64,000 nucleotides of DNA from Trinickia terrae (GTDB lineage Bacteria > Pseudomonadota > Gammaproteobacteria > Burkholderiales > Burkholderiaceae): NCBI RefSeq assembly GCF_005144415.1, contig NZ_SWJE01000005.1, positions 472,134 to 536,133 of the forward strand, given 5' to 3'. The notes beneath the pieces are model-generated. The model had not been told where the DNA came from. It saw only the letters and a program-made list of their open reading frames with translations, and did not search any database. Both the position numbers and the translations under genes were made by a program. Numbering within the stretch: the stretch's first letter is position 1; each line of letters starts with the position of its first letter. Positions 26,739 to 36,002 of this stretch are shown piece after piece.

Positions 26739-28028
26739 ATGGTTCCGCACCTAGTTACGGCGTTAAACGGCCCTCTGCTTGACCTCGAGCGGAAGATCCT
26801 CGACGCCACGCCCGCCATCGAGCGCTGGTTCCGCCTCGAATGGCAGGAGCATACGCCGCCGTTCTATTGTTCGGTGGATCTGCGCAACGCGGGCTTCAAG
26901 CTCGCGCCGGTCGACACGAACCTTTTTCCCGGCGGATTCAATAACTTGCCGCTGGAAGTGCTGCCGCTCGCGGTGCAGGCGGCGATGGCCTCGATCGAAA
27001 AGATCTGCCCCGACGCGAAGAATCTGCTGATCATCCCCGAGCGCCACACGCGCAACGCGTTTTATCTGGAGAATGTCGCGCGGCTCGCGACCATCATGCG
27101 CCAGGCCGGGCTGAACGTGCGCTTCGGCACGCTCGACGAAAGCATCCAGGGCCCGGTGACGATCGCGCTCGCCGACGGCCAGAAGATCGTGCTGGAGCCG
27201 CTCGAGCGCACGCCGCGGCGTCTCGGCCTCAAGAACTTCGATCCGTGCTCGATTCTCCTGAACAACGATTTGTCGGCGGGCATCCCGCCCGTGCTCGAGA
27301 ACCTGCACGAGCAGTATCTGCTGCCGCCCCTGCACGCCGGCTGGGCGGTGCGCCGCAAGTCGACGCATTTCTCCTGCTACGACGACGTCGCGAAGAAGTT
27401 CGCGAAGATGGTCGAGATCGACCCGTGGATGGTGAATCCCTACTTCGCGCATGTCGAAGGCGTCGACTTCCCGGCGCGTACCGGTGAGGAGGCGCTGGCC
27501 GACGCGATCGACGGCGTGCTCAAGAAAATCGCCCGCAAGTACCGCGAGTACGGCATCAGCGAGCGGCCGTACGTCGTCATCAAGTCCGATGCCGGCACCG
27601 ACGGGCGCGGCGTGATGACGGTGCACGACGCAGCCGAGGTCGCGAGCCTCACGAAGCGCGAGCGCGAGCGGATGACCGTGACCAAGGATGGTCTCGAAGT
27701 GCACGACGTGATCGTGCAGGAGGGCGTCTACACGTTCGAGCGCGTCGGCGACGAAGTGGCCGAGCCGGTCGTCTACATGATCGATCGCTATGTGGTGGGC
27801 GGCTTCTATCGCGTGCACGGCAGCCGCGAGCGCGACCAGAACCTGAACGCGCCGGGCATGCACTTCGTGCCGCTCGGCTTCGAGCACACCGCGCTCCCGG
27901 ACGCGCACGCGAAGCCGGGCGCAGCGCCGCCGAACCGCTTCTACATGTATGGCGTGGTGGCTCGCCTGGGCCTGCTCGCGGCTTCGGTGGAGCTCGAGAA
28001 GACCGATCCCGAAGCGATCCAGGTCTGA
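26739..28028 (+). CDS. gshA: Glutamate-cysteine ligase, proteobacterial type
   Basis: 429 residues. It belongs to the glutamate-cysteine ligase form found in beta-proteobacteria and acidithiobacilli, unrelated in sequence to E. coli GshA: DTNLFPGGFNNL, PERHTRNAFYLENVARL and KSDAGTDGRGVMTV are characteristic. It makes gamma-glutamylcysteine, the first step of glutathione synthesis, in the cytosol. A -10-like TACAAT is at 26707-26712. gshB follows after 94 bases. Confidence 0.94.
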   Translation: MVPHLVTALNGPLLDLERKILDATPAIERWFRLEWQEHTPPFYCSVDLRNAGFKLAPVDTNLFPGGFNNLPLEVLPLAVQAAMASIEKICPDAKNLLIIPERHTRNAFYLENVARLATIMRQAGLNVRFGTLDESIQGPVTIALADGQKIVLEPLERTPRRLGLKNFDPCSILLNNDLSAGIPPVLENLHEQYLLPPLHAGWAVRRKSTHFSCYDDVAKKFAKMVEIDPWMVNPYFAHVEGVDFPARTGEEALADAIDGVLKKIARKYREYGISERPYVVIKSDAGTDGRGVMTVHDAAEVASLTKRERERMTVTKDGLEVHDVIVQEGVYTFERVGDEVAEPVVYMIDRYVVGGFYRVHGSRERDQNLNAPGMHFVPLGFEHTALPDAHAKPGAAPPNRFYMYGVVARLGLLAASVELEKTDPEAIQV

Positions 28029-28121
28029 CGCCGGGCCGCCGCCGGGGACGGCTGCTGCCGCCCGGCCTCCCGGGCGCCAATGACGAACAAGACAAAGCCC
28101 GCACCGGGCATCAGGGACTCC

Positions 28122-29078
28122 ATGGACATTCTTTTTATCGCCGACCCGCTCGATCGCTTCAAGATTTACAAGGATTCGACCTACGCGATGATGGCCGAGG
28201 CAGCGCGCCGCGGCCACGCGATCTACGCGTGCGAGCCGCAGCATCTGGCCTGGACCGGCAGCGCGGTCGAAGCGGCCGTGCGGCGCGTGACGCTCGTCGG
28301 CGATGGCGCGGATCTCCATCGTCATCCGTGGTACGAGGCCGCCCCGCACGAGACGCGCATGCTGCCGTCGTTCGGCGCGGCGCTGATGCGCAAGGATCCG
28401 CCGTTCGACATGGAGTACGTGACGTCGACGTGGCTGCTGGAACTGGCGGAACGCGCCGGCGCCCGCATCTTCAACAAGCCGCAGGCGATTCGCGACCACT
28501 CGGAAAAACTCGCGATCGGCGAGTTCGCGCAATTCGTCGCGCCTACGCTGGTGACGCGCGACGCCGCGCGCCTGCGTGCGTTTCACGCCGAGCACGGCGA
28601 CGTGATCCTGAAGCCGCTCGACGGCATGGGCGGCATGGGCGTGTTCCGCGTGAAGGCCGACGGCATGAACCTCGGCTCGATCGTCGAGATGCTGAGCCAC
28701 GACGGCGCGCGCTCGGTGATGGCGCAGAAGTTCATCCCCGAGATCAAGGCGGGCGACAAGCGGATTCTGCTGATCGGCGGCGAGCCGGTGCCGTACTCCC
28801 TCGCTCGCATTCCGCAAGGCAACGAGGTGCGCGGCAACCTGGCCGCCGGCGGCGTCGGCGTTGCGCAGCCGCTCACGGCGCGCGACCGCGAGATCGCCGA
28901 AACGCTCGCTCCGGTGCTGGCCGCGCGCGGTCTGCTGCTCGTCGGGCTCGACGCGATCGGCGATTGGCTGACGGAAGTGAACGTCACGAGCCCGACTTGC
29001 TTCCGCGAAATCATGGACCAGACCGGCTTCGACGTCGCCGCGATGTTCATCGGCGCGCTTGAGCGCGCCGCAGGCTGA
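28122..29078 (+). CDS. gshB: Glutathione synthetase
   Basis: 318 residues from the ATG at 28122 (AGGGA four bases upstream), matching E. coli GshB (316). An in-frame ATG at 28080 has no ribosome site. The N-terminal domain begins MDILFIADPLDRFKIYKDST. The ATP-grasp core has KPLDGMGGMGVFRV and KFIPEIKAGDKRILLIGGEPV, and the metal-binding segment EVNVTSPTCFREI. It adds glycine to gamma-glutamylcysteine. Confidence 0.95.
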   Translation: MDILFIADPLDRFKIYKDSTYAMMAEAARRGHAIYACEPQHLAWTGSAVEAAVRRVTLVGDGADLHRHPWYEAAPHETRMLPSFGAALMRKDPPFDMEYVTSTWLLELAERAGARIFNKPQAIRDHSEKLAIGEFAQFVAPTLVTRDAARLRAFHAEHGDVILKPLDGMGGMGVFRVKADGMNLGSIVEMLSHDGARSVMAQKFIPEIKAGDKRILLIGGEPVPYSLARIPQGNEVRGNLAAGGVGVAQPLTARDREIAETLAPVLAARGLLLVGLDAIGDWLTEVNVTSPTCFREIMDQTGFDVAAMFIGALERAAG

Positions 29079-29391
29079 CGTCGGGACGACGCAAGCGGCC
29101 CGTAGGCGATTGGCATGGTGCACCGCCAAAAAGCGCGAAAATGGCCTGATACAATGCCCGCTCTTTCAGAAAGGACGACCGGCCCCGTGATGGCCGGCGC
29201 GTCCGGCGAGCGGACCTCGAGCCGGGCGCCGCGCCTGATCCGGAACCGATCCGGCAGGCTGCGCCCGGCGACCGGCGCCACAGCCCCAATGGCGGCCGGC
29301 CGTTCGCTCGGACCAGCATGGCGGGGCATGTGCCGGGCGCGGGCCGTCATCCGGTCTCGCGACCCGAGCCGCTTTTCGTTGCAAGGCTGAC
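29079..29391 (+). other. Intergenic region before the PTS genes
   Basis: No gene is supported in these 313 bases; a 91-codon Arg-rich frame at 29115-29390 resembles nothing and has no ribosome site. A -10-like TACAAT lies at 29150-29155, the best candidate start point for the PTS operon. Confidence 0.35.
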
Positions 29392-29910
29392 ATGGCAGGC
29401 ATTTTGATCATTGCGCACGCTCCGTTCGCCACCGCGCTACGCGAGTGCATCGCTCACATTTACGGCGGGCTTCCTGCGCGCATCGGCGCGATCGACGTGA
29501 TGCCCGACTGCGATCCCACTCAGGTCATCGATTTCGCGCAGTCCGAGCTGGACCGCTTGCGCGAAGAGAACGGCGCGCTCGTCTTGACCGACATGTTCGG
29601 CGCGACGCCAGCGAACATCGCGAGCCGGCTCGCGTCGCTGCCGTCGGTGCGCGTGCTGGCGGGCGTGAACCTGCCGATGCTCGTGCGCGCCGTCTGCTAC
29701 CGCGCGACGCCGCTCGACACGCTCGTCGCCAAGGCGCTCGATGGCGCGGCCAAGGGCGTGCAGGCGATCGGACCGGCAACGCCGCCCGCGGCGACCGGCG
29801 CGGATGACGGCTGCCTGCCCGCGACGGCGACGGGAACCGCCCCATGCGCCTCGACGGCCGGGATTACCGGCTGCGCCTCGGCGCCCAATCCCAACCCGGC
29901 CGGCTCCTGA
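29392..29910 (+). CDS. PTS IIA component, mannose/fructose (EIIA-Man) type, with Cys-containing tail
   Basis: 172 residues. The EIIA-Man domain (about 1-130) starts MAGILIIAHAPFA with the phospho-acceptor His9, and TDMFGATPANIAS is the second signature. No IIB, IIC or IID gene is nearby, so it most likely belongs to a regulatory phosphorelay with the HPr and EI encoded next. The last 40 residues are Ala/Thr/Pro/Gly-rich with three cysteines and are outside the family domain. The operon order is IIA, HPr, EI. Confidence 0.92.
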   Translation: MAGILIIAHAPFATALRECIAHIYGGLPARIGAIDVMPDCDPTQVIDFAQSELDRLREENGALVLTDMFGATPANIASRLASLPSVRVLAGVNLPMLVRAVCYRATPLDTLVAKALDGAAKGVQAIGPATPPAATGADDGCLPATATGTAPCASTAGITGCASAPNPNPAGS

Positions 29911-29959
29911 CCGAACGGCCATTCCTCAGACCCTATTCCTATTCGCGCCTCGGAACATC

Positions 29960-30229
29960 ATGCTGCAACAAGAAACAACTATCGTGAACAAACTGGGCCT
30001 GCACGCACGCGCATCGGCCAAGCTGACCCAGCTCGCCGGCAACTTTCAGTCGGAAATCTGGATGAGCCGCAACGGCCGGCGCATCAACGCCAAGAGCATC
30101 ATGGGCGTCATGATGCTGGCGGCGGGGATCGGCAGCACCGTGGTGATCGAGACCGAAGGGCCCGACGAAACGGACGCAATGCAGGCGCTGCTGAAGCTGA
30201 TCGCGGACAAGTTCGGCGAAGGTCAGTGA
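29960..30229 (+). CDS. ptsH: Phosphocarrier protein HPr
   Basis: 89 residues, the usual size. His15 in NKLGLHARAS is the EI-phosphorylated residue, and Ser46 in AKSIMGVMML is the site used by HPr kinase in organisms that have it. It passes phosphate from EI (30486) to the IIA protein encoded 49 bases upstream. The start is the ATG at 29960; other in-frame starts fall inside the preceding gene. Confidence 0.95.
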   Translation: MLQQETTIVNKLGLHARASAKLTQLAGNFQSEIWMSRNGRRINAKSIMGVMMLAAGIGSTVVIETEGPDETDAMQALLKLIADKFGEGQ

Positions 30230-30266
30230 GCGACAATGGCCACTGAGATCTCGGTCACCATACGAG

Positions 30267-30295
30267 CGCCGCGGTCATCCGCGGCGTTCTTTTTT
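30267..30295 (+). terminator. Terminator or attenuator between ptsH and ptsI
   Basis: CGCCGCGG (30267-30274) and CCGCGGCG (30279-30286) form a perfect 8-bp stem with loop TCAT, followed by TTCTTTTTT. It lies inside the apparent IIA-HPr-EI operon, so it may reduce ptsI expression relative to ptsH. Confidence 0.8.
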
Positions 30296-30485
30296 GGCGA
30301 ATGAAAATCGATGTGGCAGTGCGCCGGCTGGGCATCCGGCGTATCCGCGCAAGCCGCCGTAACCGCGGAAGATGCTGCGGCGCACGCAGTCAGGCATCGA
30401 GTGCGGAATTTATAATCGGTGTCTAGGGTCACAAACCCATTGCGGCGGCTTTTCGCGGCATCACACACAACTAGAGGAGGTGCGC

Positions 30486-32243
30486 GTGTCATTCACGCTG
30501 CATGGAATTCCCGTGTCACGCGGCATCGCCATCGGGCGAGCCTATCTGATTGCGCCGGCCGCGCTCGACGTCGACCATTACCTGATCGAGCATCCGCAGA
30601 TCGAAGGCGAGCTTGAGCGTTTCCGCGCGGCTTTGAAGGCCGTGCACAACGAGCTCGAACTGCTGCGCGAGGATCTCGCCGCCGATGCGCCGAGCGAAGT
30701 CGGCGCCTTCATCAGCGTCCATACGATGATCCTGAACGACGCCATGCTCGTCCAGGAAACGATGGATCTCGTGCGCACGCGCCGCTACAACGTCGAGTGG
30801 GCGCTGACCGAGCAGCTCGAGCGCCTGTCCCGCCATTTCGACGACATCGAAGACGAGTACCTGCGCGAGCGCAAGGCCGATATCCACCAGGTGGTCGAGC
30901 GCGTGCTGAAGGCGCTGGCGGGCGCGCCGTCGGCGGCCGCGCTGCTCAGCAACGGCGTGCATCCGCATGCGAGCGACGAAATGATCGTGGTCGCGCACGA
31001 CATCTCGCCCGCCGACATGATGCAGTTCAAGACGCAAACGTTTCAGGGTTTCGTCACCGATCTCGGCGGGCGCACCTCGCATACGGCGATCGTCGCGCGC
31101 AGCCTCGGCATTCCGGCCGCGGTGGGCGTGCAGCAGGCGAGCACGCTGATCCGCCAGGACGATCTGATCATCGTCGACGGCGACCAGGGCATCGTGATCG
31201 TCGATCCGGCGCCGATCGTGCTCGAGGAGTACACGTACCGGCAAAGCGAGAAGGCGCTCGAGCAGCGCAAGCTGCAGCGCCTCAAGTTCACGCCGACGCA
31301 GACCTTGTGCGGCACCAAGATCGACCTTTGCGCGAACATCGAGCTGCCCGACGACGCACAGGCGGCGGTCGAGTCGGGGGCGGTCGGCGTCGGCCTGTTC
31401 CGCACCGAGTTCCTGTTCATGAATCATCGCGACCGGCTGCCGGAAGAGGAGGAGCAGTTCGCCGCGTACAAGCGGGCCGTCGAGCTGATGAACGGCCTGC
31501 CGGTGACGATCCGCACCATCGACGTCGGCGCCGACAAGCCGCTCGATTCGATCGGCAGCGAAGGCTACGAAACGGCGCCCAATCCGGCGCTGGGGCTGCG
31601 GGCGATCCGCTGGAGCCTGTCCGAGCCGCACATGTTCCTCACGCAATTGCGGGCGATCCTGCGGGCGTCGGCGTTCGGGCAGGTGAAGATCCTGGTCCCG
31701 ATGCTCGCGCATGCGCAGGAGATCGACCAGACGCTAGATTTGATCCGCGAGGCCAAGCGCCAGCTCGACGACGCCGGCTTGCCGTACGACCCGAACGTGC
31801 GCATCGGCGCGATGATCGAAATTCCCGCCGCGGCGATCGCGCTGCCGCTTTTTCTCAAGCGGCTCGATTTCCTGTCGATCGGCACGAACGACCTGATCCA
31901 GTACACGCTTGCGATCGACCGCGCCGACAACTCGGTTGCGCATCTCTACGATCCGCTGCATCCGGCGGTGCTGCACCTGATCGCGTTCACGTTGCGCGAG
32001 GCGAAGCGCGCGGGTGTGCCGGTGTCGATCTGCGGGGAGATGGCGGGTGATCCGCAGCTCACGCGCCTCTTGCTCGGCATGGGCCTCACCGAGTTCTCGA
32101 TGCATCCGAGCCAGCTGCTCGTCGTGAAGCAGGAGATCCTGCGCTCGCATTTGAAGACCCTGGAGAAGCCTGTCGCGGACGTGCTGGCGTCGTTTGAGCC
32201 GGAGGAGGTGCAAGCGGCGCTCAAGCGCGTGACAGAGGCTTGA
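30486..32243 (+). CDS. ptsI: PTS enzyme I
   Basis: 585 residues from the GTG at 30486, which has AGGAGG five bases upstream; a longer in-frame ATG at 30372 runs through the intergenic leader. The phospho-histidine is His199 (GGRTSHTAIVAR). The PEP-binding barrel has GLFRTEFLFMN, RTIDVGADKPL and the active-site cysteine in SICGEMAGDP. It takes phosphate from PEP and gives it to HPr. It lies 256 bases after ptsH with a terminator between. Confidence 0.96.
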   Translation: MSFTLHGIPVSRGIAIGRAYLIAPAALDVDHYLIEHPQIEGELERFRAALKAVHNELELLREDLAADAPSEVGAFISVHTMILNDAMLVQETMDLVRTRRYNVEWALTEQLERLSRHFDDIEDEYLRERKADIHQVVERVLKALAGAPSAAALLSNGVHPHASDEMIVVAHDISPADMMQFKTQTFQGFVTDLGGRTSHTAIVARSLGIPAAVGVQQASTLIRQDDLIIVDGDQGIVIVDPAPIVLEEYTYRQSEKALEQRKLQRLKFTPTQTLCGTKIDLCANIELPDDAQAAVESGAVGVGLFRTEFLFMNHRDRLPEEEEQFAAYKRAVELMNGLPVTIRTIDVGADKPLDSIGSEGYETAPNPALGLRAIRWSLSEPHMFLTQLRAILRASAFGQVKILVPMLAHAQEIDQTLDLIREAKRQLDDAGLPYDPNVRIGAMIEIPAAAIALPLFLKRLDFLSIGTNDLIQYTLAIDRADNSVAHLYDPLHPAVLHLIAFTLREAKRAGVPVSICGEMAGDPQLTRLLLGMGLTEFSMHPSQLLVVKQEILRSHLKTLEKPVADVLASFEPEEVQAALKRVTEA

Positions 32244-32270
32244 GCACTGGGTGCGGCCTCGCCGGACGAT

Positions 32271-32304
32271 AAAGGGCGGCGGTTCTTCGAACCCGCCGCC
32301 CTTT
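32271..32304. terminator. Bidirectional terminator between ptsI and moeB
   Basis: AAAGGGCGGCGG (32271-32282) pairs perfectly with CCGCCGCCCTTT (32293-32304) around TTCTTCGAAC, between two convergent genes. Confidence 0.85.
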
Positions 32305-32339
32305 GCATTTTCAGCAACTCAGGACCGGACCGCCGCGCC

Positions 32340-33110
32340 TCAATGCGCGTGCGCGTCGGCGCAGACCGGACAGTCCGGTTGGCGCGCGATCTTCATCGTG
32401 TTCCATTCCATCCGCAGCGAATCGAGCATCATCAGCCGGCCAGTCAGCGTCGTTCCGATGCCTCCGATCACGCGCAGCGCCTCGGCCGCTTGCATCGCGC
32501 CGATGATGCCCACCGTCGGCGCGAACACGCCCATCGTCGCGCAGGCGACTTCCTCGAACGGCTGATCCTCGGGAAACACGCACGCGTAGCACGGCGAAGC
32601 GTCGTTGCGGAAATCGAAGGTGCTGATCTGGCCGTCGAAACGCAGCGCCGCGCCCGACACGAGCGGCACGCGATGCGTGACACACGCGCGATTGATCGCG
32701 TGGCGGGTGGCGAAGTTGTCGGTGCAGTCGAGCACGACGGTCGCGCGTGGCACGGCCTCATCGAGCCACGCGTCGTCGACGCGTTCGGCGACCGCGTGCA
32801 CGGTCACGCCTGGATTGAGCTGCGCGATCGCATCGCGTCCCGAGTCGACCTTCTTGCGCCCGATCGAGGCGGTGACATGCAGGATTTGCCGCTGCAGGTT
32901 CGTGAGATCGACGGTGTCGGCATCGACGAGCGTCAGCGTGCCGACGCCAGAGGCCGCCAGATACATCGCCGCTGGCGAACCCAGTCCGCCCGCGCCGATC
33001 ACGATCGCATGCGCGTCGAGAAAGCGCTGCTGGGCCTCGATGCCGATTTCGTCGACGAGGATGTGGCGGGAGTAGCGAAGGAGCTGATCGTCGTTCATTG
33101 GGCGCGTCAT
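32340..33110 (-). CDS. ThiF/MoeB family adenylyltransferase
   Basis: 256 residues; a second ATG at 33098 (MNDDQLLRYSRHI) is the canonical MoeB-type start. The ATP-binding glycine loop GAGGLGSP lies near residue 40, followed by DADTVDLTNLQRQ and the catalytic Arg region. Two CxxC pairs (CYAC, CPVC) bind structural zinc, and VACATMG holds the possible acceptor cysteine. It activates the C-terminus of a ubiquitin-like sulfur carrier (MoaD or ThiS); which one is not decided by the neighbours. It is transcribed divergently from nothing nearby and follows ctpA by 131 bases. Confidence 0.92.
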   Translation of the reverse strand: MTRPMNDDQLLRYSRHILVDEIGIEAQQRFLDAHAIVIGAGGLGSPAAMYLAASGVGTLTLVDADTVDLTNLQRQILHVTASIGRKKVDSGRDAIAQLNPGVTVHAVAERVDDAWLDEAVPRATVVLDCTDNFATRHAINRACVTHRVPLVSGAALRFDGQISTFDFRNDASPCYACVFPEDQPFEEVACATMGVFAPTVGIIGAMQAAEALRVIGGIGTTLTGRLMMLDSLRMEWNTMKIARQPDCPVCADAHAH

Positions 33111-33240
33111 TGTGCGCGGGGCACGCGGACAAGGCCGGGAATGCGTGCTGCGCGAAAGGTCGTTGTCTTTATTCTAGTCGCGCGGGAGGCGGTGTCTTCG
33201 CAGCGGCGAGGCTGCGAAGACACACGAGCTTGAGCGGGCG

Positions 33241-34818
33241 TTACTTGCTCTGCGAAGCAGCAGGCTGAGGCGCGGAGGCCGGCGCCGAGTCCGAGCCCGG
33301 CGTCACCGGCAACGCCGGTTTCACCGCGACCGGCGCCGAAGCCGAACGCTCCGGCTTGTTCTCGGCGAGCTGGCGCTCGACGATCGACTTCGATTCGACC
33401 ACGGCCTTGCCTTCGAGCTTGTTCAGTGCCTGCTGGAGCATGAAGTCGTCCGTCGAGCCGAACTCGACCGGCTTGCGGTCGCGGTCCTTCTGGCGCTGCT
33501 CCGGCGTCTTCTTGTCGTTCTGCTCCTCGAGCTGCTGCAGTTGCTGCAGCCGGCGCTGCTCACGCTCTTCCTCTTCCTTCTTCTCGTTCGGATCCTGCAG
33601 GTTCGCGAGGTGGTTCGAGTAGTCGACTTCGCGCGTCACGAGCGCGTCGTCCGGATCGCCGTCGGCGTATTGGTCGACGGCGATGTCGGGACGGATGCCC
33701 TTGTTCTGGATCGAACGGCCGGTCGGCGTGTAGTAGTAGGCGGTCGTCAGGCGCAGCGCCGTGTCGGCCGTCAGCGGGCGCACGGTTTGCACCGAGCCCT
33801 TGCCGAACGTCGTCTTGCCCATGATCAGCGCGCGATGCTGATCCTGCAGCGCGCCCGAGACGATCTCCGACGCCGACGCCGAATAGGCGTTGGTCAGCAC
33901 GATCATCGGCACGGTCCTGAAGATCGGCGGCAGGCCCTTCAACGGGTCCGAATCGAACGACGGCAGACGGTAGTTATCGTACGTATCGCGGTAGACCTCC
34001 TTCGAATCGGGGATCTGGCCATTGGTCGACACGACGACCGAATCCGGCGGCAAGAACGCGCCCGCGACGCCGACCGCGCTTTGCAGCAGGCCGCCGCCGT
34101 TGTTGCGCAGGTCGATGACGAGGCCCTTCAGGCCTGGCTGCTGACGCGCGATGTCTTGCATTCTGGCGGCCAGATCCGGCACCGTGCGCTCCTGGAAGCT
34201 CGTGATGCGGATGTAGGCGTAGCCCGGCGCGAGGATCTTCATCTTCACGCTCTGGACCTTGATGATCGCGCGCGTCACCGTGATCGGGAACGTGCGGTCG
34301 TCGCTCTTGCGGAAGATGGTCAGCGTGACCTTCGTGCCCGGGTCGCCGCGCATCTGCTTGACCGCCTGGTCGAGCGTCATGCCGCGCACAGGCTTGTCGT
34401 TGATGCGGGTGATGAGGTCGCCCGGACGGATGCCCGCGCGGAAGGCCGGCGTGTCTTCGATCGGCGAGATGACCTTGATCAGGCCGTCTTCCTGCGAAAT
34501 CTCGATGCCGAGGCCGGCGAAGCGCCCCTTGGTCTGCTCCTGAAGCTCTTCGTAGTCGGTTTTGTCGAGATACGACGAGTGCGGGTCGAGGCTCGACACC
34601 ATGCCCTTGATCGCCGCAGTGAGGAGCTTCTTGTCGTCGACCGGTTCGACGTAATCGTGCTTGATCTGCCCGAACACCTCGGCGAAGAGGCGCAGCTGGT
34701 CGAGCGGCAGCGGGGCTGAGACGGCCTGCTGGGCGGAGGCCGACAGTTGCAGCGTCGCGAAAACGCCGGTAGCCAGGCCCGCGGCAATCAGGCCGATGTT
34801 CTTGAGTTTCGTTCGCAT
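33241..34818 (-). CDS. ctpA: S41 family C-terminal processing protease
   Basis: 525 residues. A signal peptide or anchor (about 5-30) is followed by the N-terminal helical region (SSLDPHSSYLD), a PDZ domain (about 95-180, RAGIRPGDLITRIN) and the S41 catalytic core with the serine in NAYSASASEIVSGAL and the lysine in GKTTFGKGSVQT. The last 140 residues include a charged coiled coil (KKEEEEREQRRLQQLQQLEEQ broken at 20) and an Ala/Pro/Ser tail. It cleaves proteins from the C-terminus in the periplasm. It follows gpmA in the same direction after 291 bases, as in many beta-proteobacteria. Confidence 0.95.
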   Translation of the reverse strand: MRTKLKNIGLIAAGLATGVFATLQLSASAQQAVSAPLPLDQLRLFAEVFGQIKHDYVEPVDDKKLLTAAIKGMVSSLDPHSSYLDKTDYEELQEQTKGRFAGLGIEISQEDGLIKVISPIEDTPAFRAGIRPGDLITRINDKPVRGMTLDQAVKQMRGDPGTKVTLTIFRKSDDRTFPITVTRAIIKVQSVKMKILAPGYAYIRITSFQERTVPDLAARMQDIARQQPGLKGLVIDLRNNGGGLLQSAVGVAGAFLPPDSVVVSTNGQIPDSKEVYRDTYDNYRLPSFDSDPLKGLPPIFRTVPMIVLTNAYSASASEIVSGALQDQHRALIMGKTTFGKGSVQTVRPLTADTALRLTTAYYYTPTGRSIQNKGIRPDIAVDQYADGDPDDALVTREVDYSNHLANLQDPNEKKEEEEREQRRLQQLQQLEEQNDKKTPEQRQKDRDRKPVEFGSTDDFMLQQALNKLEGKAVVESKSIVERQLAENKPERSASAPVAVKPALPVTPGSDSAPASAPQPAASQSK

Positions 34819-35109
34819 AGAGTCTGTTGCGGTCGGGAGCGTGTGGGTGCGCCTGTAGCGGAGTCGAGCAAGTATAACTGCAAGCCTTGCGTGCGGTGGA
34901 TTCGAGACGGTAATCGCCGTTCGACAGCGAACGCTCGAGCAGGTTCGCCGGCCTGCGCGGCACGCAGCAATCCGGCGTTTCGGGCGGTGAATATTGTGTG
35001 GCGCGAATGAGCCGGGACTGGGTGCCGAGCGAAGGCGCCGGCAAGCACCGCGCCGCTTCGGAGCGGCACGGCGGCCGATTGGCCACGGTGCCGCCCCGAA
35101 GGCGGATTG

Positions 35110-35856
35110 TCAGCCCGCCTTGCCTTGCTTCGCGACGGCGGCCTGTGCCTTGGCGATCGCTTCGGGGTCCCCCAGGTATTCGTGGCGGATCGGCTTGAGG
35201 TCGGCGTCGAGCTCGTAGACGAGCGGCACGCCGTTCGGAATGTTCAGGCCAACGATTTCCTCGTCCGAGATGCCGTCGAGGTACTTGATCAGCGCGCGCA
35301 GCGAGTTGCCGTGCGCGGCGATCACCACCTTCTTTCCCGCCTTGATGGCCGGCGCGATCGATTCGTTCCAGATCGGCAGTACGCGCGCGACGGTGTCCTT
35401 CAGGCATTCGGTGAGCGGCAGCTCCTCGCGCGACACCTTTGCGTAGCGCGGGTCGGCGTAGGAGGTGCGCTCGTCGCTCGGGTCGAGCGCGGGCGGCGGC
35501 GTGTCGTAGCTGCGCCGCCAGACCAGGACCTGCTCGTCTCCGTATTTCGCGGCGGTTTCCGCCTTGTTCAGGCCGGAGAGCGCGCCGTAATGGCGCTCGT
35601 TCAGGCGCCACGAGTGGACGACCGGCAGATACATCAGGTCCATCTGGTCCTGCACGTGCCAGAGCGTGCGGATTGCGCGCTTGAGCACCGACGTGTAGGC
35701 GATGTCGAACGTAAAGCCCGCTTCCTTGAGGAGGCGGCCTGCCTGCTGCGCTTCGCGGTTGCCTTGTTCGGTGAGGTCGACGTCGACCCAGCCGGTGAAT
35801 CGGTTTTCCTTGTTCCACGTCGATTCGCCGTGGCGGATGAGGACGAGCTTGTGCAT
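35110..35856 (-). CDS. gpmA: 2,3-bisphosphoglycerate-dependent phosphoglycerate mutase
   Basis: 248 residues from ATG 35856 ([13 protein letters not shown]). The phospho-histidine is His9 in the RHGE motif. [16 protein letters not shown] and [16 protein letters not shown] carry the remaining phosphate-binding residues. The C-terminal [18 protein letters not shown] is the lid tail of the cofactor-dependent form. It interconverts 3- and 2-phosphoglycerate in glycolysis and gluconeogenesis. It is divergent from the rhodanese-grxC-secB group. Confidence 0.96.
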   Translation of the reverse strand: MHKLVLIRHGESTWNKENRFTGWVDVDLTEQGNREAQQAGRLLKEAGFTFDIAYTSVLKRAIRTLWHVQDQMDLMYLPVVHSWRLNERHYGALSGLNKAETAAKYGDEQVLVWRRSYDTPPPALDPSDERTSYADPRYAKVSREELPLTECLKDTVARVLPIWNESIAPAIKAGKKVVIAAHGNSLRALIKYLDGISDEEIVGLNIPNGVPLVYELDADLKPIRHEYLGDPEAIAKAQAAVAKQGKAG

Positions 35857-35950
35857 GAGAGATGCCGGTCGGTAGTGAGGAAGCCGCTTGAGTGCGATGG
35901 GCTGAGGCGGCCGTCGAGCGGGCCGTCGCCATCGGGTCAAACGGTTATTT

Positions 35951-35956
35951 TATAAT
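35951..35956 (+). promoter_or_regulatory. -10 element for the rhodanese-grxC operon
   Basis: Perfect TATAAT; start of transcription near 35963 gives a 40-base leader to the GTG at 36003. The overlapping in-frame ATG at 35955 would lie inside the -10 and cannot be used from this promoter. Confidence 0.55.
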
Positions 35957-36002
35957 GGCGGGATTGTCATTTTCGATTTCTCTTTTTCCGGCGGATTCTT
36001 TC

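Noticed and set aside
26763-29129. A 788-codon minus-strand frame across gshA and gshB
   Set aside because: It spans two well-identified genes and their gap, with a composition typical of antisense frames in GC-rich DNA.
29115-29390. A 91-codon frame before the PTS IIA gene
   Set aside because: No ribosome site, Arg/Pro-rich, and it starts upstream of the likely -10 element.
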